DNA from: an uncultured Lachnospiraceae bacterium
Lineage (GTDB): Bacteria > Bacillota > Clostridia > Lachnospirales > Lachnospiraceae
Assembly: GCA_947177445.1 (NCBI GenBank)
Contig: CAMWUL010000029.1
Span: 1 to 39,392, forward strand
Direction: 5' to 3'
Length of the DNA: 39,392 nucleotides
In this document: piece by piece, positions 15,792-23,810 of the stretch
Numbering within the stretch: position 1 is the first letter of the stretch
How the letters are laid out: each line of letters opens with the position of its first letter
Notes under the pieces: model-generated
Told to the model about the DNA's origin: nothing
The model's database searches: none
Seen by the model: the letters and a program-made list of their open reading frames with translations, nothing else
Position numbers and translations under genes: made by a program

Positions 15792-17720
15792 TTACAGAGT
15801 CCCGATTTCATAGGTCCCGGCGGCCAGATCCACGGTCACAGTCGTTCCGTCAGAAAACAGGGTTCTTTGCCAGTTTAAGTTTCCGTCCAAAAATTCATGG
15901 CGCAGCATTTCGCATTTGGCCACCCGCTCCTGCAGCGCCGCCACCACGTGCCAGCGGGCAATCTCCTCATCCAGCTGATTTTCCCGGGCAGTATCGAAGG
16001 CTCCGTCGCAGCCCGGGTATGCGCCGTCCTTATCCAGATAGGCGGCGCCGCCGTTTAGCAGGGCGTAGAGCATATAGTCCTCCGTATCCGGCAGGCGGTC
16101 CATGGGCCAGGGCAGGATCATACAGTCATGGTATACCAGATTGAAAAGAGGCACCGGAATTCCCCGTCTGGGGGCGCCGGGCTTTTCCAGCATAAAGTCA
16201 TAGGGGCCGTAATGACAGAAAACCAGCTGTCTCATGGCCCAGTCGCCGCATTCCTCGGAGCTGGGCAGAATCCCTTTTGACCAAAGGTATGCAAAGCAGG
16301 CGCTTCTGTATTCGAAGCACTCTCTGCGTGTCATCCGGTGATGGGGATTGGCGCATTCATCCCCTTCGTTGCAGGTGAATACGTCCAGATAGGAGGCTTC
16401 CAGGTGGATTCCGTGGTTTAACACTTCCTCAAAATTCCGCTTTACATAGTAGGGAGCCTGGGAAGCGCACAGATAACTCTGTCGTCCCCCGGCCCAGCGG
16501 GCCATGTCAAAAATGGAGCCGTCGGGAGCCTGGCAGGCGAATTCTCTGTCGAAGGAGGGGGCATCCATATAGTAATCTCTGTACTGGTCATGGAGGCCAA
16601 ACATGTAACCGCATTCCCGGATGGTATCGGAAAGCTCCTTCATGGCCTCCCAGCCGCCGGCGGCTTCACAGGCGGGGAGATAATCGGGATGCTTGTTGTC
16701 GTAACCCGGATCGCCCCAGCCGTCCAGGTGCAGGTAGAGCTTAGGGATTCCTTTTTCGTGGTAATGGCGGATTTCCCGGGTGCGGACTTCGAAGGGGATG
16801 AGAAAATCATTCCGCTCCGGGTTTTCCCGGTCATAAAACAGGGAGTCCGGGGAAACGTGGGTTTTGATGCCCTTGTGCACGATGGCGGAGCCGATCAGCT
16901 TATCCACCAGGGGATTACGGGCGGATTTTTCCGCCAGGGTGGTAAGCAGGCCCGTCTCTCTGGCGAAGCTGCGGTACACCTTGCAAAGATCATTGTAGTC
17001 GCAGTCCTCCAGGAAGGAGAAGCGGACAATACGGCGGTAGGACAGCTGTCCAAGGCTTGGCAGGAAATACATGCCCACATGGGTGTGGGGACCGCCGGCG
17101 GGATGGTCGATATAGTAGCCCGCGTCCCAGGGCTGTTCACAGATGGCAATGTATCCCTTCCGTCCATCGATCTGCCCGAACCAGGGCATATAGGCGCCGG
17201 CGCTGCACATCTGCCCGTCAAAGGGAAGGGAGCTCACCGGATTTTCCCACAGGTTGGGGATCAGCAGCCCCTGCAGCACCGGCATGACGCTGACGGCGCT
17301 GTTTTCCGGTGTGTCAAAGACAAAGGGCGCAGGCCAGCGGAGGGAGGAAAATTCCAGTCCCTCCTGTCCCTCCTGTCCCGGGATCAGCTCAAAGCGCACA
17401 CAGCCTGTGGCATACTCGATCCACACATAGGTTTCAAAGGAAAATGGAAGCTTTTTTCCGGAGACAGAAAAATCGGCGTAAGACGACAGAATTCCGGTGC
17501 CCACGCCGCTTTCATAAAACTGATGCCGGATGGAGGAGGCATCCCGGAAGGAAACGCCGGAGCCGTCCGCAAGAAGGATCACGCAGCCTGAAGAGGGGGA
17601 CTGCTCCCAGATACGGCCCGGGGCAGCGATCCGGTAGAGCAGGGTATCCCGGTTCAGGCTTATGGTGATGCCGGAAGCGGAGACGGAGAAATCGTTAGAA
17701 TCTGATGGAAAATGCGACAT
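15792..17720 (-). CDS. Cytoplasmic glycoside hydrolase-like protein (DUF5696/GH101-like)
   Basis: A 642-residue protein with no signal peptide or membrane segment. A beta-rich N-terminal half (about 1-270) resembles a sugar-binding sandwich. The C-terminal half resembles a TIM-barrel hydrolase: KLYLHLDGWGDPGYDN, then ASYLDVFTCNEGDE with candidate nucleophile D446, then PSSEECGDW with candidate acid E489 or E490. This pattern recalls DUF5696 and GH101/GH129-related proteins, recognised from memory and not assigned firmly. ATG 17720 is preferred over a longer frame (to 17897) because AGGAGGT lies just upstream. It is divergent from a sugar ABC importer, so it probably cleaves the imported oligosaccharide. 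The substrate is unknown. Confidence 0.65.
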   Translation of the reverse strand: MSHFPSDSNDFSVSASGITISLNRDTLLYRIAAPGRIWEQSPSSGCVILLADGSGVSFRDASSIRHQFYESGVGTGILSSYADFSVSGKKLPFSFETYVWIEYATGCVRFELIPGQEGQEGLEFSSLRWPAPFVFDTPENSAVSVMPVLQGLLIPNLWENPVSSLPFDGQMCSAGAYMPWFGQIDGRKGYIAICEQPWDAGYYIDHPAGGPHTHVGMYFLPSLGQLSYRRIVRFSFLEDCDYNDLCKVYRSFARETGLLTTLAEKSARNPLVDKLIGSAIVHKGIKTHVSPDSLFYDRENPERNDFLIPFEVRTREIRHYHEKGIPKLYLHLDGWGDPGYDNKHPDYLPACEAAGGWEAMKELSDTIRECGYMFGLHDQYRDYYMDAPSFDREFACQAPDGSIFDMARWAGGRQSYLCASQAPYYVKRNFEEVLNHGIHLEASYLDVFTCNEGDECANPHHRMTRRECFEYRSACFAYLWSKGILPSSEECGDWAMRQLVFCHYGPYDFMLEKPGAPRRGIPVPLFNLVYHDCMILPWPMDRLPDTEDYMLYALLNGGAAYLDKDGAYPGCDGAFDTARENQLDEEIARWHVVAALQERVAKCEMLRHEFLDGNLNWQRTLFSDGTTVTVDLAAGTYEIGTL

Positions 17721-17742
17721 AATGTTACCTCCTGGCAGGACA

Positions 17743-17771
17743 TTGACATGAATTTCGGGGTGGGGTATACT
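17743..17771 (+). promoter_or_regulatory. Promoter of the sugar ABC operon
   Basis: A perfect TTGACA (17743-17748), a 17-nt spacer and TATACT (17766-17771), about 100 nt before the ATPase gene. The divergent glycosidase-like gene starts only 22 bp away, so the two could be controlled together. No clear minus-strand promoter was identified. Confidence 0.7.
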
Positions 17772-17869
17772 GGGGCTGTACCCAATGCCTTTCATAAAGA
17801 TATTATCATTAATAGGAGAGCTTGCGCAACATCCTTTTTCAGCTCCATATGACCAGAGGGAGGAACTCC

Positions 17870-19015
17870 ATGAAAGTGGTATTACAGAATCTGACAAAGA
17901 AATTTCCCGGACGGGGCAGAAAGAACCCGGCGGAGGTAACAGCGGTGGATCATTTTGATTTTGAGATCCCGGACGGAAAGCTGATCGGCCTGCTGGGGCC
18001 TTCCGGATGCGGAAAAAGCACGACTCTGAATTTGATCAGCGGTCTGCAAAAGCCCACGGAGGGCAGGATTTTTTTCGGGGAGGAGGACGTGACGCTTCTT
18101 CCGCCTGAGGAGAGGGGGATTGGTCTGGTATTTCAAAACTATGCCCTGTATCCGCACCTGACAGTGCGCCAGAACATTCTGTTTCCTCTGGAGAATCTGA
18201 AGGGAAAGGATAAGCTTACCAAGCCTCAGATGCTGGAAAAGGCGCTGGAGGCGGCCAGGCTGGTGCAGATCGAGGAGCTGATGGACCGCAGGCCCGGGGA
18301 GCTGTCGGGCGGTCAGCAGCAGAGGGTGGCCATAGCCAGAGCGCTGGTGAAAATGCCCCGGGTGCTTTTGCTGGATGAGCCCCTTTCCAACCTGGATGCC
18401 CGGCTGAGGCTGCAGACCCGTGAGGAGATCCGCAGAATTCAGAGGGAGACCGGTATCACTACGATTTTCGTGACCCATGACCAGGAGGAGGCCATGAGTA
18501 TTTCCGATATGATCGTTGTGATGAATGCAGGAGTGGTTCAGCAGATCGGAAAGCCTCAGGAGGTGTACGATGACCCGGTGAATCTGTTTGTAGCGAAATT
18601 TCTGGGGACGCCGCCCATCAATGTTTTTGAAGGGCGTATTATGGACGGAAGGCTGTACATAGGAGAGGATGCTGTCCTGGATATGGAGGAATATGAAGGA
18701 GAGGCGGCTTCGGAGGCGGAGAATGTGCCGGCCAAAGAAGCGGGGAGCGGATCAGGACGGCAGGTTTACGTGGGGATCCGGCCTGAAGGCTTTATTCTCC
18801 GTCAGGACGGTCCGCTTTGCTGCCGGCTCAGCGGAGTGGAGGTGATGGGGCGGGATATCAGTGTGGTATCAGCAAACAAGGCGGCGATGGCGCCGGCGGT
18901 CCGCTCTATTATCAGCACGGAGGATCGTGAAAAAATCCATGGCACCCAGGTGAGATTTGCCTTAAGGCCCCGGAAGGTATTCCTTTTTGACAAAGAGACG
19001 GGGGAGAGGATCTGA
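17870..19015 (+). CDS. Sugar ABC transporter ATP-binding protein (MsmK/UgpC type)
   Basis: A 381-residue cytoplasmic ATPase energising carbohydrate import. Motifs in order: Walker A GPSGCGKST, Q-loop VFQNYALYPH, signature LSGGQQQR, Walker B VLLLDEPLSNLD and switch histidine VTHDQEE. A C-terminal regulatory (TOBE/OB) domain follows from about residue 240. ATG 17870 follows GAGGGAGGAA; the frame extends further upstream without a good site. It is the first gene of a four-gene operon, with its stop one base before the next start. MsmK-type ATPases can serve several importers, but this one has dedicated permeases beside it. Confidence 0.93.
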   Translation: MKVVLQNLTKKFPGRGRKNPAEVTAVDHFDFEIPDGKLIGLLGPSGCGKSTTLNLISGLQKPTEGRIFFGEEDVTLLPPEERGIGLVFQNYALYPHLTVRQNILFPLENLKGKDKLTKPQMLEKALEAARLVQIEELMDRRPGELSGGQQQRVAIARALVKMPRVLLLDEPLSNLDARLRLQTREEIRRIQRETGITTIFVTHDQEEAMSISDMIVVMNAGVVQQIGKPQEVYDDPVNLFVAKFLGTPPINVFEGRIMDGRLYIGEDAVLDMEEYEGEAASEAENVPAKEAGSGSGRQVYVGIRPEGFILRQDGPLCCRLSGVEVMGRDISVVSANKAAMAPAVRSIISTEDREKIHGTQVRFALRPRKVFLFDKETGERI

Positions 19016-19016
19016 T

Positions 19017-19928
19017 ATGAAGAAAAAAGGAAAAAAACGAGATTACAGCGGCTGGAAAAGCTGGCTGTATTTATTGCCGGCTATTCTTTTTCTGGGCGTT
19101 TTTATGGTGTATCCTCTGATCGATGTCTTTGTCTATTCCTTTGAGGAGGGATACAATTCCGCTTCCCAGACCTATTTCGGCGTGGGCACCTATAATTATT
19201 CCTATGTGCTGCATGATCCCTATTTTCTGCAGGCGGTGAAAAATACTTTGATTCTGGTGGCCATTACGGTGCCCTTGTCCACCGGGATCGCCCTGCTGAT
19301 CTCCCTGGGGCTGAATGCAATTAAAACGCTTAGAAATTTTCTGCAGACCGTATACTTCCTGCCCTATGTGACGAATACCCTGGCCGTGGGGCTGGTGTTC
19401 ATGATACTGTTTAAAAAGACACCCTATTCCGACGGACTGGTCAACCTTCTGATCAACTGGTTCGGCGGGGATTCCGTAGACTTTATCGATGGACCGTACT
19501 GGGCGAAAATGTTTGTGCTGTGCTTTTATACCATCTGGGTGGTAATGCCCTTTAAAATTCTGATATTGACCAGTGCGCTGGCGTCTGTGAATCCGGATTA
19601 TTACAAGGCGGCACAGGTGGACGGCACGTCGAAGCTGCGCACCTTTACGCGGATTACGCTTCCTATGATATCGCCCATGATTTTTTATTTGGTCATCACA
19701 GGCTTTATCGGCGCCTTTAAGGCGTACAGCGACGTGGTGGCGCTGTTTGGAACCAATCTGAACGCGGCGCAGATGAATACCATTGTAGGTTACGTATACG
19801 ATATGCTGTACGGGGACAGCGGCGGTTATCCGTCCTATGCGTCTGCGGCGGCGATCCTGCTGTTTGCCATTGTACTGACCATCACCTGTATCAACCTGCT
19901 GGTGAGTAAAAAGAAGGTGTATTATTGA
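19017..19928 (+). CDS. Sugar ABC transporter permease (MsmF/UgpA type)
   Basis: A 303-residue inner-membrane permease with six hydrophobic segments and a lysine-rich N-terminus (MKKKGKKRDYSG). The cytoplasmic EAA-type loop is KAAQVDGTSKLRTFTRITLP, the contact site for the ATPase. The start lies one base after the ATPase stop; GGGGAGAGGA (19001-19010) is the binding site. Together with the second permease it forms the translocation channel. Confidence 0.92.
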   Translation: MKKKGKKRDYSGWKSWLYLLPAILFLGVFMVYPLIDVFVYSFEEGYNSASQTYFGVGTYNYSYVLHDPYFLQAVKNTLILVAITVPLSTGIALLISLGLNAIKTLRNFLQTVYFLPYVTNTLAVGLVFMILFKKTPYSDGLVNLLINWFGGDSVDFIDGPYWAKMFVLCFYTIWVVMPFKILILTSALASVNPDYYKAAQVDGTSKLRTFTRITLPMISPMIFYLVITGFIGAFKAYSDVVALFGTNLNAAQMNTIVGYVYDMLYGDSGGYPSYASAAAILLFAIVLTITCINLLVSKKKVYY

Positions 19929-20013
19929 GGAGCCGCTGGAGAGGGCGCCTGATAAGCCGGCGCGCGGACAGACAGAGCGGTGCAGTGGATGTAAGAAAGG
20001 AGCAAGGCTTTCC

Positions 20014-20880
20014 ATGAGCGATTATGAGAAAAGAGCAGGAAGCGCCGGAACCCGGAAAAAGGCGGTGAGCGCGGTGGTCTACGGGCTTTTGCTGCTGTGG
20101 GCGGCGATGGTGCTGTTTCCCTTTTACTGGATGGTGCTCACATCCGTGAAAAGCTATGGCGCATATAATTCAGAATACATACCGAAATTTTTCACCCTGT
20201 CCCCTACTCTGCAGAATTATGCGGACGCTTTTACTACGGTGCCCCTGGGGAGATATCTGTTGAATACGGCAGTGTTTGCCATTGCGACCACGGCGGTTAT
20301 GCTGGTGGTGATTACTCTGGCTGCCTTCGCTTTTGCCAGACTTGAATTTCGGGGAAAAAATCTGCTGTTTGTAGTGTTCCTGTCGCTGATGATGATTCCC
20401 AATGAGCTGGTGATCATCACCAACTTTGTGACCATAACCAACTGGGACATGCGGAATTCCTTTACAGGACTGATTCTGCCGTCTGTGACCTCTGTATTCT
20501 ATATTTATCTGCTGAAGGAGAATTTTGAGCAGATACCGGACAGCCTGTATTATGCGGCCAAGGTGGACGGCACCTCGGATCTGAAGTATCTGTTAAAGGT
20601 CATGGTTCCCATTTCCAAGCCGACGCTGATCACCGTGACCATACTGAAGGTGATCGAGTGCTGGAATTCCTATGTGTGGCCCAGGCTGATCACGGACGAT
20701 TCGGATTATTATCTGGTTTCCAACGGGATTCAGGAGATTCGGGAGAACGGGTTCGGCAGGGAGAACATTCCGGCCATGATGGCGGCGGTGGTGGTGATTT
20801 CCGTCCCTTTGATCGTTTTGTTTCTGATTTTCCGCAGAAAGGTGATGGAGGGTGTGTCAAGAGGAGGAACCAAGGGATGA
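20014..20880 (+). CDS. Sugar ABC transporter permease (MsmG/UgpE type)
   Basis: A 288-residue permease with about six membrane segments and the EAA-type loop YAAKVDGTSDLKYLLKVMVP. It is the partner of the upstream permease, 85 nt away. AAGGAG (19997-20002) precedes the ATG. Its stop overlaps a possible start of the binding-protein gene (ATGA at 20877-20880), indicating one operon. Confidence 0.92.
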   Translation: MSDYEKRAGSAGTRKKAVSAVVYGLLLLWAAMVLFPFYWMVLTSVKSYGAYNSEYIPKFFTLSPTLQNYADAFTTVPLGRYLLNTAVFAIATTAVMLVVITLAAFAFARLEFRGKNLLFVVFLSLMMIPNELVIITNFVTITNWDMRNSFTGLILPSVTSVFYIYLLKENFEQIPDSLYYAAKVDGTSDLKYLLKVMVPISKPTLITVTILKVIECWNSYVWPRLITDDSDYYLVSNGIQEIRENGFGRENIPAMMAAVVVISVPLIVLFLIFRRKVMEGVSRGGTKG

Positions 20881-20975
20881 AAGAAGTATGGAAAAGCCGT
20901 ATTCCGCTTGAACTGCGCCGGACGGAAAGGCCTTTGGGCGGGAGATACATTTGGCAGGGGCAAAGAAGGGGCAGG

Positions 20976-22580
20976 ATGGTCAGAAAGCTTTGGAAGCTGG
21001 GAGCTACGGCACTGTCAGCGCTTTTTGTCATGGGGATCCTCACCGGGTGTCATGGGAAGGAGAGTCTGGAAGAATTTGTGATGCCGGAGGAATTTGACAC
21101 CTCCAGAGACTATGAAATCACATTCTGGGCGAAAAACGACACCAACAAGACCCAGACAGATATCTATAATCAGGCCATCCGGGAGTTTGAAAGGCTGTAT
21201 CCCAATATTACCGTGAACCTGCGGCTGTACACGGATTATGGGAAGATTTATAACGATGTGATCACAAATATTGCCACCAATACCACGCCCAATGTGTGCA
21301 TTACTTACCCGGATCATATTGCCACCTACCTGACAGGATCTAATCTGGTGGTTCCTCTGGAGGATTTGTTTTCCCACGGGCAGTATGGGCTGGGGGGAAG
21401 CGGGCTGCAGTTTGCGTCGCCTTCTGTGGAAGAGATTATCCCTCAGTTTCTGGAGGAGTGCCGTTTTGGAGGGCATTATTATGCCATACCCTACATGCGT
21501 TCCACAGAGGCCTGTTATATCAATAAAACCTTTGTGGAGGCGCTGGGGTATACTGTGCCCGATGTGCTGACCTGGGATTTTGTATGGGAGGTTTCCGAGG
21601 CGGCCACGGCTCAGGACTCGGAGGGGAATTTTTTGATAAACGGTCAGAAGGTAATGATTCCTTTTATCTATAAATCCACGGACAATATGATGATCCAGAT
21701 GCTGCGGCAGAAGGGTGCGGAGTATTCCAGCGACAGCGGGGAGATTTTGATCTTTCATGATACCACAAAGGAATTTTTGGAGACCATAGCGGAGCACACG
21801 GCCGGCGGTGCCTTTTCCACCTTTAAATTTTCCAGCTATCCCGCCAATTTTTTAAATGCGGGACAGTGCATTTTTGCGGTGGACTCCACGGCAGGCGCCA
21901 CCTGGATGGGGACCGACGCGCCGTTGTGTGACATCAGTGAGGACAAGATCGTGGAGTTTGACACGGAGGTTCGGATGATTCCCCAGTTTGATCCTGATTC
22001 TCCCCGGATGATATCCCAGGGGCCCTCCGTATGCATTTTTAATAAGGAGGATCCCCAGGAGGTGCTGGCGGCCTGGCTGTTTGCACAGTATCTTCTCACC
22101 GATGAGGTTCAGATCGCGTATTCGGAGACGGAGGGGTATGTGCCTGTGACCTCAAAGGCTCAGGAGTCCGCGGATTATCAGGATTACCTGTCCCGGTGCG
22201 GCCAGGACAACAGTCTCTATTACGATGTGAAGATCAGGGCGGCAAAGCTTTTGCTGGAGCATACAGGGGATACATTTGTGACGCCGGTGTTCAACGGCTC
22301 CGCCTCCCTTCGGGATGCTGCGGGCCAGATGATCGAGGAGACGGTGAAGTCCGTGAGAAGAGGCGGGAATGTAGACGACGCTTATTTTGAGAAGCTTTAC
22401 AGTGACATGATCTCCCTGTACCGCCTGGACCAGATCGGGGGCAGAAATTCCTCTGCATCCATCCGGGAGGATTTGGGGGCGCTGCCCTCAATGTCGGTGG
22501 GGCTGCTGGCGGGCCTGGCCGGGGCGTGGGTGCTGATTCTTCTGTACGTGGTTCGGGGGAGGATCAAGAGGGGCAGTTGA
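20976..22580 (+). CDS. Lipoprotein sugar-binding protein with C-terminal membrane helix
   Basis: A 534-residue family-1 extracellular solute-binding protein. From ATG 20976 it has a lipoprotein signal (MVRKLWKLGATALSALF... lipobox LTGC, C25); AAGGGG precedes it. An in-frame ATG at 20877 with a better AGGAGG and the ATGA overlap would add 33 residues before the signal; such an extension would be odd for a lipoprotein, so 20976 is preferred with some doubt. The binding domain runs from about residue 45 (YEITFWAKNDTNKTQ). Unusually, the protein ends in a hydrophobic helix and basic tail (SVGLLAGLAGAWVLILLYVV then RGRIKRGS), as if anchored at both ends. It captures the sugar for the permeases upstream; the ligand is unknown. 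Confidence 0.88.
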   Translation: MVRKLWKLGATALSALFVMGILTGCHGKESLEEFVMPEEFDTSRDYEITFWAKNDTNKTQTDIYNQAIREFERLYPNITVNLRLYTDYGKIYNDVITNIATNTTPNVCITYPDHIATYLTGSNLVVPLEDLFSHGQYGLGGSGLQFASPSVEEIIPQFLEECRFGGHYYAIPYMRSTEACYINKTFVEALGYTVPDVLTWDFVWEVSEAATAQDSEGNFLINGQKVMIPFIYKSTDNMMIQMLRQKGAEYSSDSGEILIFHDTTKEFLETIAEHTAGGAFSTFKFSSYPANFLNAGQCIFAVDSTAGATWMGTDAPLCDISEDKIVEFDTEVRMIPQFDPDSPRMISQGPSVCIFNKEDPQEVLAAWLFAQYLLTDEVQIAYSETEGYVPVTSKAQESADYQDYLSRCGQDNSLYYDVKIRAAKLLLEHTGDTFVTPVFNGSASLRDAAGQMIEETVKSVRRGGNVDDAYFEKLYSDMISLYRLDQIGGRNSSASIREDLGALPSMSVGLLAGLAGAWVLILLYVVRGRIKRGS

Positions 22581-22582
22581 CT

Positions 22583-22726
22583 GTTACTTTTCACGGGTAG
22601 GGGCCGCGAGGTGTTTTCGTGCGTATTTTGCACGCAAAACCCGAGAATGCCTGCGCCAAAATGAGCGAATTTGGCTCATTTTGTGTGCATCATGTTGCTT
22701 TGAACGGCGAAGCCGTGAAAAGTAAC
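22583..22726. repeat. MITE-like element with 14-bp terminal inverted repeats
   Basis: Perfect inverted ends GTTACTTTTCACGG (22583-22596) and CCGTGAAAAGTAAC (22713-22726) enclose 144 bp without a gene. Inside are a hairpin GTGC/GCAC near 22619-22634 and a perfect 9-bp stem AAAATGAGC/GCTCATTTT (22658-22682). The right end (22694-22726) is itself a palindrome. The 42 nt at 22687-22728 recur inverted at 39338-39379. No transposase is present, so it would be a non-autonomous element. It may also terminate transcription from the binding-protein gene. Confidence 0.7.
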
Positions 22727-22727
22727 G

Positions 22728-22755
22728 TTGACTTATTGGAAATATTGTGTATAAT
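22728..22755 (+). promoter_or_regulatory. Promoter of the tandem-repeat lipoprotein gene
   Basis: TTGACT (22728-22733), 16 nt, perfect TATAAT (22750-22755). The -35 box begins right at the end of the MITE-like element. Confidence 0.7.
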
Positions 22756-22803
22756 TTAGGTGTCGCTTGACAATCAGTCGTACAGACTACATAGTGAAAG
22801 CTT

Positions 22804-22817
22804 TTGAAAGCTTTCAA
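22804..22817. promoter_or_regulatory. Palindrome in the lipoprotein leader
   Basis: TTGAAAGCTTTCAA is a perfect 14-bp palindrome immediately before the GAGGAGAG binding site, and the preceding TGAAAGCTTT duplicates half of it. It may be an operator or a hairpin limiting ribosome access. Confidence 0.35.
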
Positions 22818-22828
22818 GAGGAGAGAAG

Positions 22829-23656
22829 ATGAAAAAAATAGTATCGTTACTGTTGGTTTTGCTGACGGCACTGGCCTGCGTGGGCTGCGGAGGAGGAGAC
22901 GACAAGAAGTCCGAGGATATTATGACCAACGAAGAGCATGAGTCCGAGGATGATAAGTCCCAGGATGTTATGAACGACGAAGGGCATGAGTCCGGGGATG
23001 ATAAGTCCGAGGGCGTTATGACCTACGAAGAGTATGCTGCAGCGGCTCTTGAAACCCAGGTGGTGGTGGAGACCTACGTGCAGGCAAAGCAGTCCTGGTG
23101 GGAGAATAAAGCTACCGTTTACACCCAGGATAAGGACGGCGCGTATTTTGTGTACAACATGGAGTGTTCCGAGGCGGACTATGAAAAGCTGACTCCCGGA
23201 ACCAAGATCAAGGTAACCGGATATAAGAAGGAGTGGTCCGGCGAGATTGAAATCATGGATGCCACCTTTGAGTTTGGAGATGGAAATTATGTGGCGGAGG
23301 CCATGGATGTAACCTCTCTGCTGGGGACTGAGGGCCTGATCGACCATCAGAATAAGTTCGTATCCTTCAAGGGCATGACAGTGGAGCCTGCGGGCAAGGA
23401 TGATGAAGGAAACGATGTGGCCTTCCTGTACAATTGGGACGGCTCCGGCCAGGACGGCGACGACCTGTATTTTAACGTTTCCGTGAATGGACAGACCTAT
23501 ACCTTTACTGTGGAATCCTATCTGTGCGACAACACCACGGATGTATATGCCGCAGTGAAGAACCTGAAAATCGGCGATAAGATCGACATGGAGGGCTTCC
23601 TTTACTGGTATGAGGGCGTGAACCCCCACATTACCTCTGTGACCGTATCTCAATAA
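22829..23656 (+). CDS. Lipoprotein with 16-residue tandem repeats and OB-like domain
   Basis: A 275-residue exported protein. A signal peptide (MKKIVSLLLVLLTALACVGC) ends in a lipobox-like cysteine (C20, or C17). Next comes a very acidic linker of about three 16-residue repeats of the type DDKSQDVMNDEGHESG, then a beta-rich domain (about 75-275: VVVETYVQAKQSWWENKATV, PGTKIKVTGYKKEWSG). That domain resembles two OB-fold-like halves. The function is unknown. The repeat is also present in the DNA as 48-bp units, so its length may vary between strains. It has its own promoter and a terminator. Confidence 0.75.
   Translation: MKKIVSLLLVLLTALACVGCGGGDDKKSEDIMTNEEHESEDDKSQDVMNDEGHESGDDKSEGVMTYEEYAAAALETQVVVETYVQAKQSWWENKATVYTQDKDGAYFVYNMECSEADYEKLTPGTKIKVTGYKKEWSGEIEIMDATFEFGDGNYVAEAMDVTSLLGTEGLIDHQNKFVSFKGMTVEPAGKDDEGNDVAFLYNWDGSGQDGDDLYFNVSVNGQTYTFTVESYLCDNTTDVYAAVKNLKIGDKIDMEGFLYWYEGVNPHITSVTVSQ
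22904..23039 (+). repeat. 48-bp tandem repeats within the lipoprotein gene
   Basis: Units at 22904-22951, 22952-22999 and 23000-23039 (partial) share the core GATAAGTCC...GATGTTATGA...GAAGAGCATGAGTCCG. The unit length is a multiple of three, so changes in number keep the frame. Confidence 0.7.
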
Positions 23657-23669
23657 GGGCTCTGCAATG

Positions 23670-23708
23670 CCTCGGATATCGGAAATGCTCTGGTATCCGG
23701 GGCTTTTC
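23670..23708 (+). terminator. Terminator after the lipoprotein gene
   Basis: CCTCGGATA (23670-23678) pairs with TATCCGGGG (23694-23702), followed by CTTTTC. One G-T pair in the stem. Confidence 0.6.
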
Positions 23709-23810
23709 ATATGGAAAAAAATATGATAAAATTATTTTATATGACATCTGTGCAGACGCCCGCAGGAGCGACAGGCTGTTACAGAAACAATAAAACAGGA
23801 GGGTATGACT

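Noticed and set aside
16590..17591. A 333-codon plus-strand frame inside the glycosidase-like gene
   Set aside because: It is antisense to a gene with a perfect ribosome binding site and recognisable hydrolase motifs, and has no plausible start signal of its own.
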